This document shows, one piece after another, positions 1-11,765 of a stretch of DNA of 64,000 bases (the stretch's first letter is position 1; every line of letters starts with the position of its first letter). The translations under genes were made by a program, and so were the position numbers. Below the pieces are notes generated by a model that searched no databases, was not told the DNA's origin, and saw nothing but the letters and a program-made list of their open reading frames with translations. This stretch comes from Zantedeschia hybrid cultivar. Its lineage: Eukaryota > Streptophyta > Magnoliopsida > Alismatales > Araceae. Location: contig JARZZO010000009.1 in the NCBI GenBank assembly GCA_030544215.1, positions 56,725,129-56,789,128 on the forward strand, given 5' to 3'.

Positions 1-59
1 AACGGGCCCCAAGTGCCCAGACATGGTCGGACTAGGTCAGCCTACTGAGTGAACCGGTT

Positions 60-1060
60 GGCCCCCTATTTCCATATAACCCCACTAAAATACGAATTTA
101 AACCCCTAACCCATTTAAGAATAAAATTTGAATTTAATTTTAAAATAAAAAATGTTTTGAAATTTAATTTTATTATTCAATTTTATTTAATTGGGTTATT
201 AATGATTTTGAATCATTCTCTAATTAACAATTAGAGGTTGTTAAATAATTAAAGTTAATTGTTAGTTTAAGTGTTAAATTAAAAATTAACCTTAATTTAA
301 CTAATTTAAGAGTTAGATTAATGTTTAATAATTATTAGTCGAAGTGTTATATTATTAATTATTAAATCATCTAATTGTTAATTAATTAGAGTTAGTTATT
401 AATTTAAGTGTTAAGTTAATAATTAATTTAAATGACTAGTTTAAGTGTTAAATTAGTAGTCATTAATTAATTAATGTAAATTATTATTTTAAGAGTTAAA
501 TTAATAATTAGCATTAATTATAATCTAAGAGTTAGATTAACACTTTTAGTTAATTAGAATTGATTATAAATTTAAGTGTTAAGTTAATGATTAATTTTAA
601 ATTAACTATTCTAAGAGTTAGAATTAAAATTTATTAATTAATTAGTGTTAATTATTATTTTAAGAGTTAAATTAATGATTAACATTAATTATCTAATCTA
701 AGAGTTAGATTAACACTTTTAGTTAATTAGAATTGATTATTAATTTAAGTGTTAAGTTAATGATTAATTTTAAATTAATTGTTCTAAGAGTTAGATTTAG
801 AAGTTATTAATTAATTAGTGTTAATTATTAGTTTAAGAGTTAAATTAATAATTAACATTAATTGACTAATCTAAGTGTTTGGTTAATAGTTAATAATTTA
901 TTAAAGTTAATTATTAATTTAAGTGTTAAATTAATAATTAAATTTAATGGACTAATCTAAAGAGTTAGATTAGTTATTAATTATTAATAGTCTAATTGTT
1001 ACATTATTAATATAGTTTAATCTAAATGTTAGATTGTTTTAATTTTAGAAATGTTCTAAT
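60..1060 (+). repeat. AT-rich repeat array in the leader of copia copy 1
   Basis: The stretch is almost pure A/T and is built from variants of TTAATTTAAGTGTTAA and CTAAGAGTTAGATTA. A higher-order tandem duplication of about 173 bp is visible: 521-693 and 694-866 match nearly base for base. The corresponding leader part of copy 2 (about 14960-15640, opposite strand) has the same composition and the same CTAAC-TCTTAGATTA words, so the array belongs to the element and is not host satellite. There is no coding potential. Confidence 0.8.
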
Positions 1061-1910
1061 TTGCATAGAATAATCAGAAATTATTAATTTGGAGTGTGTG
1101 CATATGTGATGTGTGTTTTATGCTTTTAAATTTGATTTAATTGCATGATTAAATTAATTAAAAGAGTTTTCGAAATTCAAAAGCCAATTTTAATTGGAAC
1201 CTAGTTTTTTAAAGTCAAAATTATTTATTTTGAAAACACTTTTGCTTTAGCCATGTGATGCGCTTCTCATGTGTGGAATAGTTAAAATACACTGTGGTCA
1301 TGGATATGCACTTATTTAATTATTCATGTGATGAATGATGTGTGTAGATCGTAGATGTATGGTTGAACGGATTTTTATTAAATTGTTACTAAATAGAGGT
1401 CGGTGTACCTCTCTCTCTCTCATACTCCGATGTACTTCTACCTCTCTCTTTCTTGTACTCGCCATAAGGTCTTCTTCTATTTACATGTAAATTTTGAATT
1501 TACTGTAATATGATCGAGGCAACCGAGGAAAGAGCGAGGATGATCCACAACTGCAACCAAGAAGGCAATTCGATAAAGTTCTTTTGCCTATGTGTTTGCA
1601 GGATTGTCTGATATAAAAGTTATGTTAGATTGTGTGTGCGTTTGACTGTTGGCTCCAGTCAAATCCATTGTACTATCCATGACCACACTTGACATGTATG
1701 AGATGTATTGTTTTAATTTTAATTATGAATCAAAGCAGGTATAGTCTTTGTTAAATATATACGACATATTTATATACTATCACTTAGGAGAGACCAAGAT
1801 AAAAGTTATATAAAACCCTCATCTAAACTCTAAGTCGTAACGTGAGTAGTTAAGAACTTACCGCGTGGTCCACCATCGTTATAGTCATAGGATTCGAATT
1901 ACTTTAGGCA

Positions 1911-2219
1911 AATTTGTTGTGCTACCACAAGGCCTATTTAATTGTAATGAGAGACTATGGCTATGGCATTAAATGCCTATTGATCGGGGTAGATGAACCA
2001 TGTAGTTTTGTTGTGCTACCTACAAGAGTTGCATGCAAATCTATGCTCATCTCGTAACGATGGTTAGCTTAGACCATAATTAATGGCTTGTTGTACTATC
2101 CACAAGACCATTATATCTCTGTAGACCGAAGATATGATCGGATATTGCAAGGAGTTGCAAGTCTCATGAGATGGGTGATCTTTGATTGTATTATAGTTTG
2201 TTGTGCTATCCACAAGGTT
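1911..2219 (+). repeat. Leader motif array of copia copy 1 (TTGTGCTATCCACAAG, four units)
   Basis: Four diverged copies of TTGTTGTGCTATCCACAAG lie at about 1913-1932, 2007-2026, 2088-2106 and 2197-2216, spaced roughly 80-110 bases. A weaker fifth (GTACTATCCATGACC) lies near 1669-1683. Copy 2 has the same number of units in the same order. The array sits between the AT-rich leader and the gag start. Its function is unknown; a packaging, dimerisation or translation signal would be plausible for a leader. Confidence 0.75.
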
Positions 2220-2410
2220 GTACTGCAAGTCATTAAGATTCTAATCCCCGCTAGGAGACTGTCGGCGTCTCCCATTTCTGTATAGCTGAGGGTTATACAG
2301 TTCGTCGAAAATTAGTGGGAGCTAAAACTTGATCAAAAGACCATATCTTATTTTAAATTTTAATAAATTGAATATCTGCTAAATAGATTAATTATCTCAT
2401 GTAGGGAAAT

Positions 2411-5400
2411 ATGTTGTCAAATAACCCACTCCGTGGCATACCTGATGCCAAACTTTTGACTAGCCTGAACTACTCGGATTGGCTCAGAAACCTGAAGAGT
2501 GTCTTTAGATCTGAGTACATTGCCTATGTCCTTGGCACTGATCCTCCTACTGAACCGGCATTAAATGCCCCTAAGGCAGAGATGATTGCGTACGATAAAA
2601 GATCGAAGGACAAAGGCAAAGGAGTAGTAAAGGGTGACTGCTTCTACTGTAAGTAGAATGGTCACTGGTAGAGGAACTGCAATGAGTTCCTCAGTGATAA
2701 AGCTCATGGAAAAGTGAAGCTATCAGAAGCTTCAGATATTTATATGATAGATATCAACTTCTCAGTTAAAGATTTCACATCTTGGGTATTAGATACCGGA
2801 TGTGCTTCTCATATCTCCCATGATGTGCAGATGCTAACAAGTAAGCGTAAGCTGAGAAAAAGTGAGGTGGAACTGAGATTAGGAAATGGTGCAAAAGTTG
2901 CGGCAGTTACTGTAAAGACAGTAAACCTCAGGCTTCCATCGAGAGACGTCTTATCATTTGGAGATTGTTATTATGTTCAATAGCTTCAGCATCTTTAGTT
3001 AACGGTCTATATCTTTTAGGTGTATCTTATTACAATCTTCATATTGATAATGCTCTTAAGAAGAGCAAGAATTGTGTAAATCAAGTCTACATGTGGCATT
3101 GTAGATTTAGACACATTGGTGAAAGCAGGTTCCAAAAGTTGCACAAACATGGATATTTAACTGCATTCGATTATAAATCGTTTGCGACATGTGAATCCTG
3201 ACTAATGGGAAAAATGGCAAAATCTCTATTTATTGGACATGGAGAACGTGCCAAAGATATTTTGGAACTAATACATTCAGATGTATGTGGTCCAATGTCC
3301 ACCCAAGCCAAAGGTGGCTTCTCGTACTTCATCACGTTCACCAACGACTTCTCAAGATTCGGTTATGTGTATTAATGAAGTAAAAGTCGGAAGCATTTGA
3401 GAAGTTCAAGGAGTTCAAAAATGAGGTAGAGAAGTAGACAGGAAAGAGTATTAAAACTCTTCGATCAGATCAAGGAGGAGAATACTTGAGTATTATTTTC
3501 ACACAATTTTAAAGGATAATGGTATCCTTTCTCAACTAACCCATCTAAATATACCATAGATGAATGGTATATCTGAAAGGAAGAATCGCACCTTGTTAGA
3601 CATGGTACGCTCTATGATGAGCTTTTCGGATTTACCAGTGTTCCTCTGGGGGTATGTTCTAAGGTCAGCAGCATACTTACTTAATAGAGTATCCAGTAAG
3701 TCTATGACCTCTACTCCATATGAGATATGGAAAAGTAGAAAACCAGAATTTAAACATATTAAAGTCTAGGGTTGTCCTGCTCATATAAAGAGACATGATC
3801 CAGACAAGTTAGAATCACGAACAGATAAATGCAGGTTTGTGGGATATCCAAAGGAAACCTTTGAATACTACTTTTACCATCCTAGTGAACAAAAGGTGTT
3901 TGTCGCTAGGAAAGTTGTCTTCCTGGAAGAAGAATACCTTCTCCAGGAGGACAGTGGGAGTAAAATAGTACTGGAAGAGGTCCAGATTCCCAAACAACTG
4001 CAATATCATCAGAAAAGATATCAATTCCTGAATCTATTCAGGTACACACAGATGAGCCTCGAAGATCTCGTAGAGTACCAAGACTACCCGAACGATATGT
4101 GGGACATATCGCTGAAGAAGAGTCTAACGTAAAATATAATGAGGATGATGATCCTAAAACCTACCAGGACGCCATAGAAGGCCCAGAAGCTGGGAAATGG
4201 CAGGAAGCCATCAACTCAAAAATCCAGTTTATATACACCAACCAAGTTTTGAACTTGAAGGACTTGCTCGAGGGTATTGTACCCATTGGATGCAAGTGGA
4301 TCTTTAAGAGAAATATCGGTGTTGATGGACGGATCGACACTTATAAGGCAAGGTTGGTAATAAAGGGATATCGTCAAAGGCAAGGAATTGACTATCACGA
4401 GACTTTCTCACCAGTTGCCATGATAAAGTTGATCAAAGTTCTACTCGCCATAGCTACACACTTCGATTTCGAAATCTGGTAGATGGATGTGAAGACTGCA
4501 TTCCTCAATGGTAACCTTGAAGAAGAAGTGTATATGATACAACTTGAAGATTTCATATCCAAAGAATTTCCAAATAGAGTGTGCAAGCTTCAGAGATTCA
4601 TTTATGGACTGAAGCAGGTTTCCCGGAGTTGAAACATAAGATTTGACGAGATTGTCAAGTCTTATGACTTCATTAAGAATGAAGATGAGTCTTGTGTGTA
4701 TAAGAAGACCAGCGGGAGCGCAGTCACCTTCTTAGTTCTTTACGTAGATGACATAGTACTCATTGGGAATGATGTAGGTATGATGTCATCGGTAAAGATC
4801 TGGCTGTTAAAAAACTTCTCCATGAAGGATTTGGGAGAAGCATCTTACGTATTGAGAATACAGATCTATAGAGATAGATCAAAAAGGATGCTTGGAATGA
4901 CCCAATCCTTATACATAGATACCATTGTCAAAAGGTTTGGCATGAAAAATTCTAAGAGAGGTCTCATACCGATGAGATATGAAATTTATATCTCAAAGGA
5001 GCAGTCTCCTAAGACTCCTAATGAGAGGGCATTCATGAATAGAATACCCTATGCCTCTGCCACATAATCTATCATGTATGTCATGCTATATACACGGCCT
5101 GATGTAGCATATGCGCTAAGTGTTATGATCAGATTTTAGGCTGATCCAAGCGAAGAACATTGGAAGGTAGTGAAATATATCCTTTAGTACTTAAGAAGAA
5201 CTAAGGATATATTTCTTGTCTATGGAGAAAGTGACTTGAAATTACGAGGCTTTACTGACTCGAGTTTCCAATCATATCCAGATGATAGCAAGTCTACATA
5301 TGAATTTGTGTTTACTTTGATCGAAGGCGCAGTGTGCTTAAAGAGTTCCAAACAAGAAACCACTGCAGATTCGACGACTGAAGATTAGTACATCACTGCA

Positions 5401-5580
5401 GCTGAAGCCGCCAAGGAAGTTGTGTGGTTGAAGAAGTTCATCACCGACCTTGGCATAGTTCCCTGCATCTCTGATCATGTTCTGCAGTTGTGCGACAACA
5501 ATAGAGCTATTGCATAAGTGAAAGAGCCGCGGTCTCATCAGAAATCGAAATGTGTTTGAGTATCACCTAGAGTCTATAGG
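2411..5580 (+). pseudogene. Decayed copia gag-pol of copy 1
   Basis: Read across frames, this gives a gag start (SNNPLRGI..DWLRNLKSVF), a zinc-knuckle remnant interrupted by stops, a protease motif (WVLDTGC, about 2785), the integrase HHCC and catalytic core (DVCGPM, about 3280; NGISERKNRT, about 3562), RT with LYVDD near 4740, and RNase H remnants. The gag core between the N-terminus and the zinc knuckle is missing. Stops include TAG at 2653-2655, TAG at 4480-4482 (in place of the glutamine of the IWQMDVKTAF motif) and several more. About 120 bases of the RNase H C-terminus are deleted near 5550 relative to copy 2. It is not translatable as a polyprotein. Confidence 0.9.
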
Positions 5581-5622
5581 TTTAGTCTATAAAGGTGATT
5601 GGCTTTAGTCCAAGTGGTAGAT

Positions 5623-7201
5623 TGTAAGTCTTAGGTGGCCTACAAGGCAATCTGACTATGTAAATCTCGTTCATTTATAAATAATATGGCATAATATTCA
5701 TTATGTATAATTCATTTTAATTATGGTCTCATATTGAAGTCCGTAAATGTGTGCGATAGTGATCAGATTATGATGAGATCATAATAATGAGATTAATCAC
5801 TCAAACACACATATTCTTAATAGTTCCTAGTCGGAGGATATCCGAGAAGGACATCGAATATCTAGTTAGACTAGTACAGATTACTCCTGCTCATACGAGG
5901 AGGGTGACTGATCTCATAGTCACTTGTGTGAAGACACTAAGGCGAATCTGTAGGTCCCCATTAGAGAATGAGTTCACTGAACTGATCCGACTGAATCGCT
6001 GGATGGTATAGTACCTCACTGCCAACCAACTTGATTCTATTGTCGCAGTTGTGTGGATGGTCATCAGATCTGAGACACCAAGGACACCTTATCGGTGGAC
6101 TTCTGTGCTTTGACCTTGGTTTATGAATCTCTATCTACGGGATTCTAAACCACGGGATTCTAAACAGCCAAGGATCGGGTACAGCGGAATACCAGCGAAG
6201 GGAATTGAGTGTCAATAAGGAATCATTCACTCTCAGTACTTAGAGAGAGAATGTTCTAGGAAGGATGCGCGGAAGCCCCTGGCCAGAGCGGACGATAATA
6301 TTGGAAAAAGAGTTTTCCGATATTATATGGCAGCATCCAATCCAAATGAGTCGACCGGTTAAGGTTTAACGGTAAACCATACCCTGAGTTGACTCGAGAG
6401 CATTGTACGAATGAAAGATTATATCAACGTGGTAACTGTCGGCGGAAAGGTTTTAAGAGTGGGTTACTTAACCCCGATACCTTCCGGCTTCACGCGGTGT
6501 TGCTTGGCACCCAACGTGATCGGAGGCCCGATCAAATTTTATATGCAATATTAATTCGATTGATTAATTAATTAATAATGAGTTATTAATTGATTAATCA
6601 GGCCAGTGAGGAGTCAATGGGCTTATTGGGCCATTAACCGGACAGGTTATTGGGCCTAGAGGGTCACACGTAAATGATTCTCAAGGCAATGGATTAAAAA
6701 GTGAGTTTTACATGAACCAGGGGGTTTTATGAAAAACCACACAATTAATATAAAATGTAGTAAACGAGCTGAGCAGGCCAGGCTACTGCTCAACCCAGAC
6801 TGCCCCCTCCTCTCTTCCTTTCTCTCTCTGGTGCACAAGGCCAGCCCGGTTCTCCGGGTCTGCTTTATCGTTTCTCCGACTCATGTCCGACGGAAAATCG
6901 ATCGCCTGTCGCAGCGGTCGTTGCGGCGAACGGCGAAGGGTTCGTGGGCTGCGACGAGCGAGGAACGTGAGGATATCCACCGCGAGGAGGATCGCGTGGA
7001 CTTCGCTAGAGGCTGGACATCTGCGCGGTTGGCGGTGTCACACCAACGAAACCAATCGGTCGCGAATTCGAATCCACGCATGATAATGTTCGATTACCCC
7101 GAAAAACCGATTTTGGTTTATTCGAAACGAGAATGGATCACAGATTTTAAAATATTTATTTCTGCTGCGTGAGCGATGCAGAGAAACCCGAGAACCCAAC
7201 A
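5623..7201 (+). repeat. 3' LTR of copia copy 1
   Basis: It begins TGTAAGTCTTAGGTGGCC just after a purine-rich tract (AAGTGGTAGAT) and ends CCCAACA at 7201, giving TG..CA borders. Its reverse complement matches the LTRs at 8654-10192 and 16400-17916 along its length, but with clearly more differences than those two show with each other. Small open frames inside it (for example 6729-7172) are LTR sequence and not genes. Confidence 0.88.
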
Positions 7202-8653
7202 AAGAGGAGGTGAAACCAAGGTTGTTGGGTCTGAATATGCGAAGGAAAGGTGAAAAAAGGGATGGAAATTCGCTCATGAGGTAGAGTTAGAGCTTTCTGT
7301 TTCGGTAACTTGAATCGTGTCAGCTCGACTGAACGCATTTCAAAATAGTAATTCATGTCATAAATAGTGGACACGATTTGCATGAAATATTTAAATGTTC
7401 ATTATTTATTTATTTTTATATTTGCTTACAATTTGTGAGTGCAAGTATAAAAGAAATAAATTGCCTTGTCCCACCGTGGAGATGATTTCATTGTTTGTAC
7501 CACCATGAAGATTAAATATTTCAACTTCCATCATTTAGTGGTCCCATAGTGTTTTATGGAGGTTACATGTTTGTCCCACCAATGCATCATAGTCCCACCA
7601 TGATTTCCTCATTGTGTTATGCTTTGTCCCACCCTACGATCTCAATTTCTCTGTCTCATCATATGCTTGAGTCCCATTATGGTCATTGCATTCAAGTCCC
7701 AACCGTGATCATGTATTCTTTTGTGAAATTCATTCGCATTTTTACTATACAGTAAATAGTTATTAGTTTATCAAGGACCTTGTGGCTTTGATGAATCTAA
7801 AATTTGAGTTCTCCTTTAACAAAAACAATGATGATTTCAGATGAATCTTAGTCGCACAGATAGGGCATTAAGTTGTTGTTGTTTTGGGGATGATAATTCT
7901 ATTTTGTAAATTGGTGCGCGGACAAACGAGCTTTGGCCTAGTGTCAACTTGAAGAATTAATATCTTTACTCATTCTTAACAACTTAACAATATTATCTTT
8001 GATTATTTTATATTTATTTTTTATTTTAATTTTTTTAGTCCAACATACATTCATGTAGGATTTTGAATTAATTGAGTGAAAATCATTCAATCGCTTCATT
8101 TTGAAGACCATTTAATCCCAATAAATCTTGCTATGTTAAAAGATACTCCATTGTGAATTAAGTACTCAATTCTTTTTGTAGTTGCCTTGAGTTATCTCTC
8201 GAATCACTCTTGTTTGGGTCTTATCTTGTCACTAGACATTCATCTTTATTTCTCTAGATCCACCTTCATTGTAGCATGTCTACATTAATTGGTAACCGCT
8301 CTCCCATGATGAAACCTATAGGTTTGTGACCTAAGGTACTTCCTTACATGGAAGTTGATCTATTTCCCTTTCATTCTTGCCCTCGCGCACACTTTCTTTT
8401 ACTCATTCCTTCATCCAAACATTATTCATTTCCAATGATTCCTCTTAGTTGGTTTATTGAAACTTTAGAAAGATTCATATCATGTGGTGTTGAGCGCGTA
8501 TCTCATCACACCTTATCATTTATTTTTCAATTCATTTGACTTCATTCTAATTCACCATCATTTCATTCCATTCCACTTTATTCTCTTGCAAAGAAAATGC
8601 CAAGGCAGGGCAGCTGTAGACACGCTATTTTTGACATCATATTATGTACATAT
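7202..8653. other. Spacer between two tail-to-tail copia elements
   Basis: No gene is recognised. From about 7470 to 7700 a loose minisatellite repeats the words GTCCCACCATG / GTCCCACCGTG every 20-50 bases. The rest is AT-rich unique-looking sequence. Bases 8649-8653 (CATAT) are the left target-site duplication of copy 2. Confidence 0.7.
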
Positions 8654-10192
8654 TGATGGGATTTCTCGGTTTCTCCGGATCGATCACGCAGCGGAAAATA
8701 AAATATTACAGTGATCCGTTCCCGTTTCGAAATCTAAAATACGATAATTGGATTATCGAAGTTCTCACCGTGTGCGGATTCGAATCCGCAACCGTTCGGT
8801 TCCGTCGGTGCGACACCGCAAGCTGCGCAAACACCCGGCCTCTAGCGAAGTCAACGCGATCCTCCCCGCGACGGATATCCTCGAGTTCTTCGTTCTTCGC
8901 AACCCACGAAACCTCCGCCGGTCGCCGCAACGCGCGGACGATTTCCCGTCGAACGGGATTCGGAGAAGCGGCGGAGCAGATCTGGATCTACCTGGACGCC
9001 AGAAAGAGAGAGAAACTGAGGAGGGGCGGCTAGGGTTAGCAGCAGCTTGGCCTGCTCAACCCGTTCGCTATGTTTTATACTAACCGCGCGGTTTTTCACA
9101 AAAACCCCCAGTTTGTATAAAACCCACTTATTTATCCATCGCCTTGAGAATCATTTGCGTGTGACCCTCTAGGCCCAAGTACTAGTCCAGTTAATGGCCC
9201 AACAAGCCCAGTGACTCCTCACTGGCTTTATTAATTAATTAATAACATTTTATTAATTAATTAATCAATCGAATTGATGTCGCACATCGAATTTGACCAG
9301 GCCTCCGATCATGTTGGGTGCCAAGCAACACCGCGTGAACCCGGAAGGTATTTGGGGTTAAGTAACCCACTCTTGGAACCTTTCCGCCGACAGTTACCGC
9401 GTGGATATAATCCTTCATTCGTACAATGCTCTCGAGTCAACTCAGGGTATGGCGAGCTGTCAAACCCTAACCGGTCGACTCACTTGGATTGGATGCCGCT
9501 GATGAATATCGGAAAACTCCTTTCCCGATATTATCGTCCTCCCTGGCCAGGGACTTTCGCGCATCCTTCCTAGAGCATTATCTTTCTAAGTACCGAGAGC
9601 GAATGATTCCTTATTGACACACAATTCCCTTCGACGGTATTCCGCTGTACCCAATCCTTGGCATATTAGAATTCCGTGGCTAGAGATTCGTAAACCAAGG
9701 TCAAAGCACAGAAGTCCACCGCCAAGGTGTCCTTGGTGTCTCAGGTCCGAGGACCATCCACGCAACTGCGACAATAGAATCAAGCTGGTTGACAGTGAGG
9801 TACAATACCATCCAGCGATTCAGTCGGATCAGTTCAGTGAACTCATTCTCCAATGAGCACCTACAGATTCGCCTTAGTGTCTCCACACAAGTGACTTATG
9901 AGATCAGTCACCCTCATCATATGAGCAGGAGTAATCTGTACTAGTCTAACCGGATATCCGATGTCCTTCTCGGATATCCTCCGACTAGGAACAATTAAGA
10001 ATATGTGTGTTTAAGTGATCAGTCTCATTAGTATGATCTCATCATAATCTGATCACTATAGCACATATTCACGGACTTCATTATGAAACAATAATTAATG
10101 TGATTTACACATAATGAATATTATGTCATTTTATTAATAAATGAACGAGATTTACATTGTCAGATTGGCTTGTAGGCCACCTAAAACTAACA
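8654..10192 (-). repeat. 3' LTR of copia copy 2 (1539 bp)
   Basis: On the plus strand it runs from TGATGGGATTTC to CACCTAAAACTAACA. In element orientation it therefore starts TGTTAG and ends CCCATCA, one base off the expected CAACA seen in the partner LTR. It directly follows the polypurine tract. It differs in length from the 5' LTR only by an extra 22 bp of TTAATTAAT-rich sequence near 9240. The predicted small proteins inside (for example 8644-9033) recur in every LTR copy and are not genes. Confidence 0.95.
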
Positions 10193-10212
10193 ATCTCCCA
10201 CTTGGACTAAAG

Positions 10213-11765
10213 TCAATCACCTTTATACAATAAGCCTATAGACTCTAGGTGACGCTCAAACACAATTTGAGCCAACGGCTTTGTCAGTGGATCTGCTACA
10301 TTGTCGACGGCGGAACTCTTTCCACTACTACATCTCCTCTGGATATGTTCTCTCTGATAAGGTGAAAGCGCCTCAGAATATGCTTCGATTTCTGATGAGA
10401 CCGCGGCTCTTTCACTTGCGCAATTGCTCCATTGTTGTCGCACAACAGTGGAACAGGCTCAGAGATGCTGGGAACTACGCCGAGGTCGGTGATGAATTTC
10501 TTCAACCACACTGCTTCCTTGGCGGCTTCAGCCGCAGCGATGTACTCAGCTTCAGTCGTCGAATCTGCAGTGGTTACTTACTTGGAACTCTTCCAGCACA
10601 CTGCGCCTCCATTCAAAGTAAACACGAATCCAGATGTAGACTTGCTATCATTTGGATCCGACTGGAAACTCGAGTCAGTAAAGCCTCGCAATTTCAAGTC
10701 ACCTCCTCCATAGACAAGAAGCATATCCTTAGTTCTTCTCAAGTACTTAAGGATACATTTCACTGCCTTCCAGTGCTCTTCGCCTGGATCTGTCTGATAT
10801 CTGCTCGTAACACTTAGAGCAAATGCAACATCAGGCCGTGTACATAGCATGGCATACATGATAGATCCTATGGCAGAGGCATAGGGTATTCTATCTATGA
10901 ATGCCCTCTCATTAGGAGTCTTAGGAGACTGCTCCTTTGAGAGACTAATTTCATGTCTCATCGGTATGAGACCTTTCTTGGAATTTTCCATGCCAAACCT
11001 TTTGACTATGGTATCTATGTACAAGGATTGGGTCATTCTAAGCATCCTCTTTGATCTATCTATATAGATCCGTATTCCCAATACGTAGGATGCTTCTCCC
11101 AAATCCTTCATGGAGAAGTTTTTCGACAGCCAGATATTTACTGATGACATCATAGCTACATCATTCCCAATGAGTAGTATGTCATCTACGTAAAGAACTA
11201 GAAAAGTGACTGCACTCCCACTGGTCTTCTTGTACACACAAGGCTCATCTTCATTCTTAATGAAGTCATAAGACTTGACAGCCTCGTCAAATCTTATGTT
11301 CCAGCTTCGGAAAGCCTGCTTCAGTCAATAAATAGACCTCTGAAGCTTGCACACTTTATCTGGAGATTCTTTGGATGTGAAACCTTCTGGTTGTATCATA
11401 TACACCTCCTCCTCAAGGTTACCATTGAAGAAGGCAGTCTTCACATCCATCTACCAGATTTCATAATCAAAATGTGCAACAATGGCGAGTAGAACTCTGA
11501 TCGACTTTATCATGGCAACTGGTGAGAAAGTCTCGTCATAGTCAATTCCTTGTCTTTGACAATATCCCTTTCCCACCAACCTTACCTTATAAGTGTCGAT
11601 CCGTCCATCAACACCGATCTTTCTTTTAAAGATCCACTTGCAACCGATGGATACAATACCCTCGGGCAAGTCCTCCAAGTTCCAAACTTGGTTGGTGTAC
11701 ATAGACTGGATTTCTCAGTTCATGGCTTCTCGCCATTTCCCGGCTTCTGGGCCTTCTATGGCCTC
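10213..11765 (-). pseudogene. RT-RNase H region of copia copy 2, interrupted
   Basis: In element order this continues the frame that ends at 11766. RT includes the segment before IW-stop-MDVKTAF (TAG at 11451-11453), a LKQA motif preceded by TGA instead of glycine near 11325, and the catalytic LYVDD near 11185. RNase H follows with KSTSGF, TEAEYIAA and VADPLTKPL motifs. A stop at about 10575 and a one-base frameshift near 10300 break RNase H. The product would be the polymerase and RNase H of a copia polyprotein; here it cannot be made in one piece. Confidence 0.9.

Larger units (their letters stand above)
1..7201 (+). mobile_element. Ty1/copia LTR retrotransposon, copy 1 (5' end beyond the window, decayed)
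   Basis: The plus-strand element shows, in order, a long non-coding leader, a broken gag-PR-IN-RT-RNase H region, a polypurine-like stretch just before 5623, and a 3' LTR ending at 7201. The 5' LTR and primer-binding site would lie left of base 1. It belongs to the same family as the complete copy at 8654-17916: the leader motifs, gag remnant, pol and LTR all match it. Many in-frame stops and indels show it cannot code. With no left flank visible, the AAGAG after 7201 cannot be tested as a target duplication. Confidence 0.9.

Noticed and set aside
8644..9033. 129-residue frame and its near-identical partner at 16402-16779
   Set aside because: Both are inside the LTRs of the same element; identity reflects LTR duplication and not a gene family.
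10281..10817. Plus-strand frame of 178 residues
   Set aside because: It is antisense to the RNase H/RT of the minus-strand copia element and has no domain of its own.
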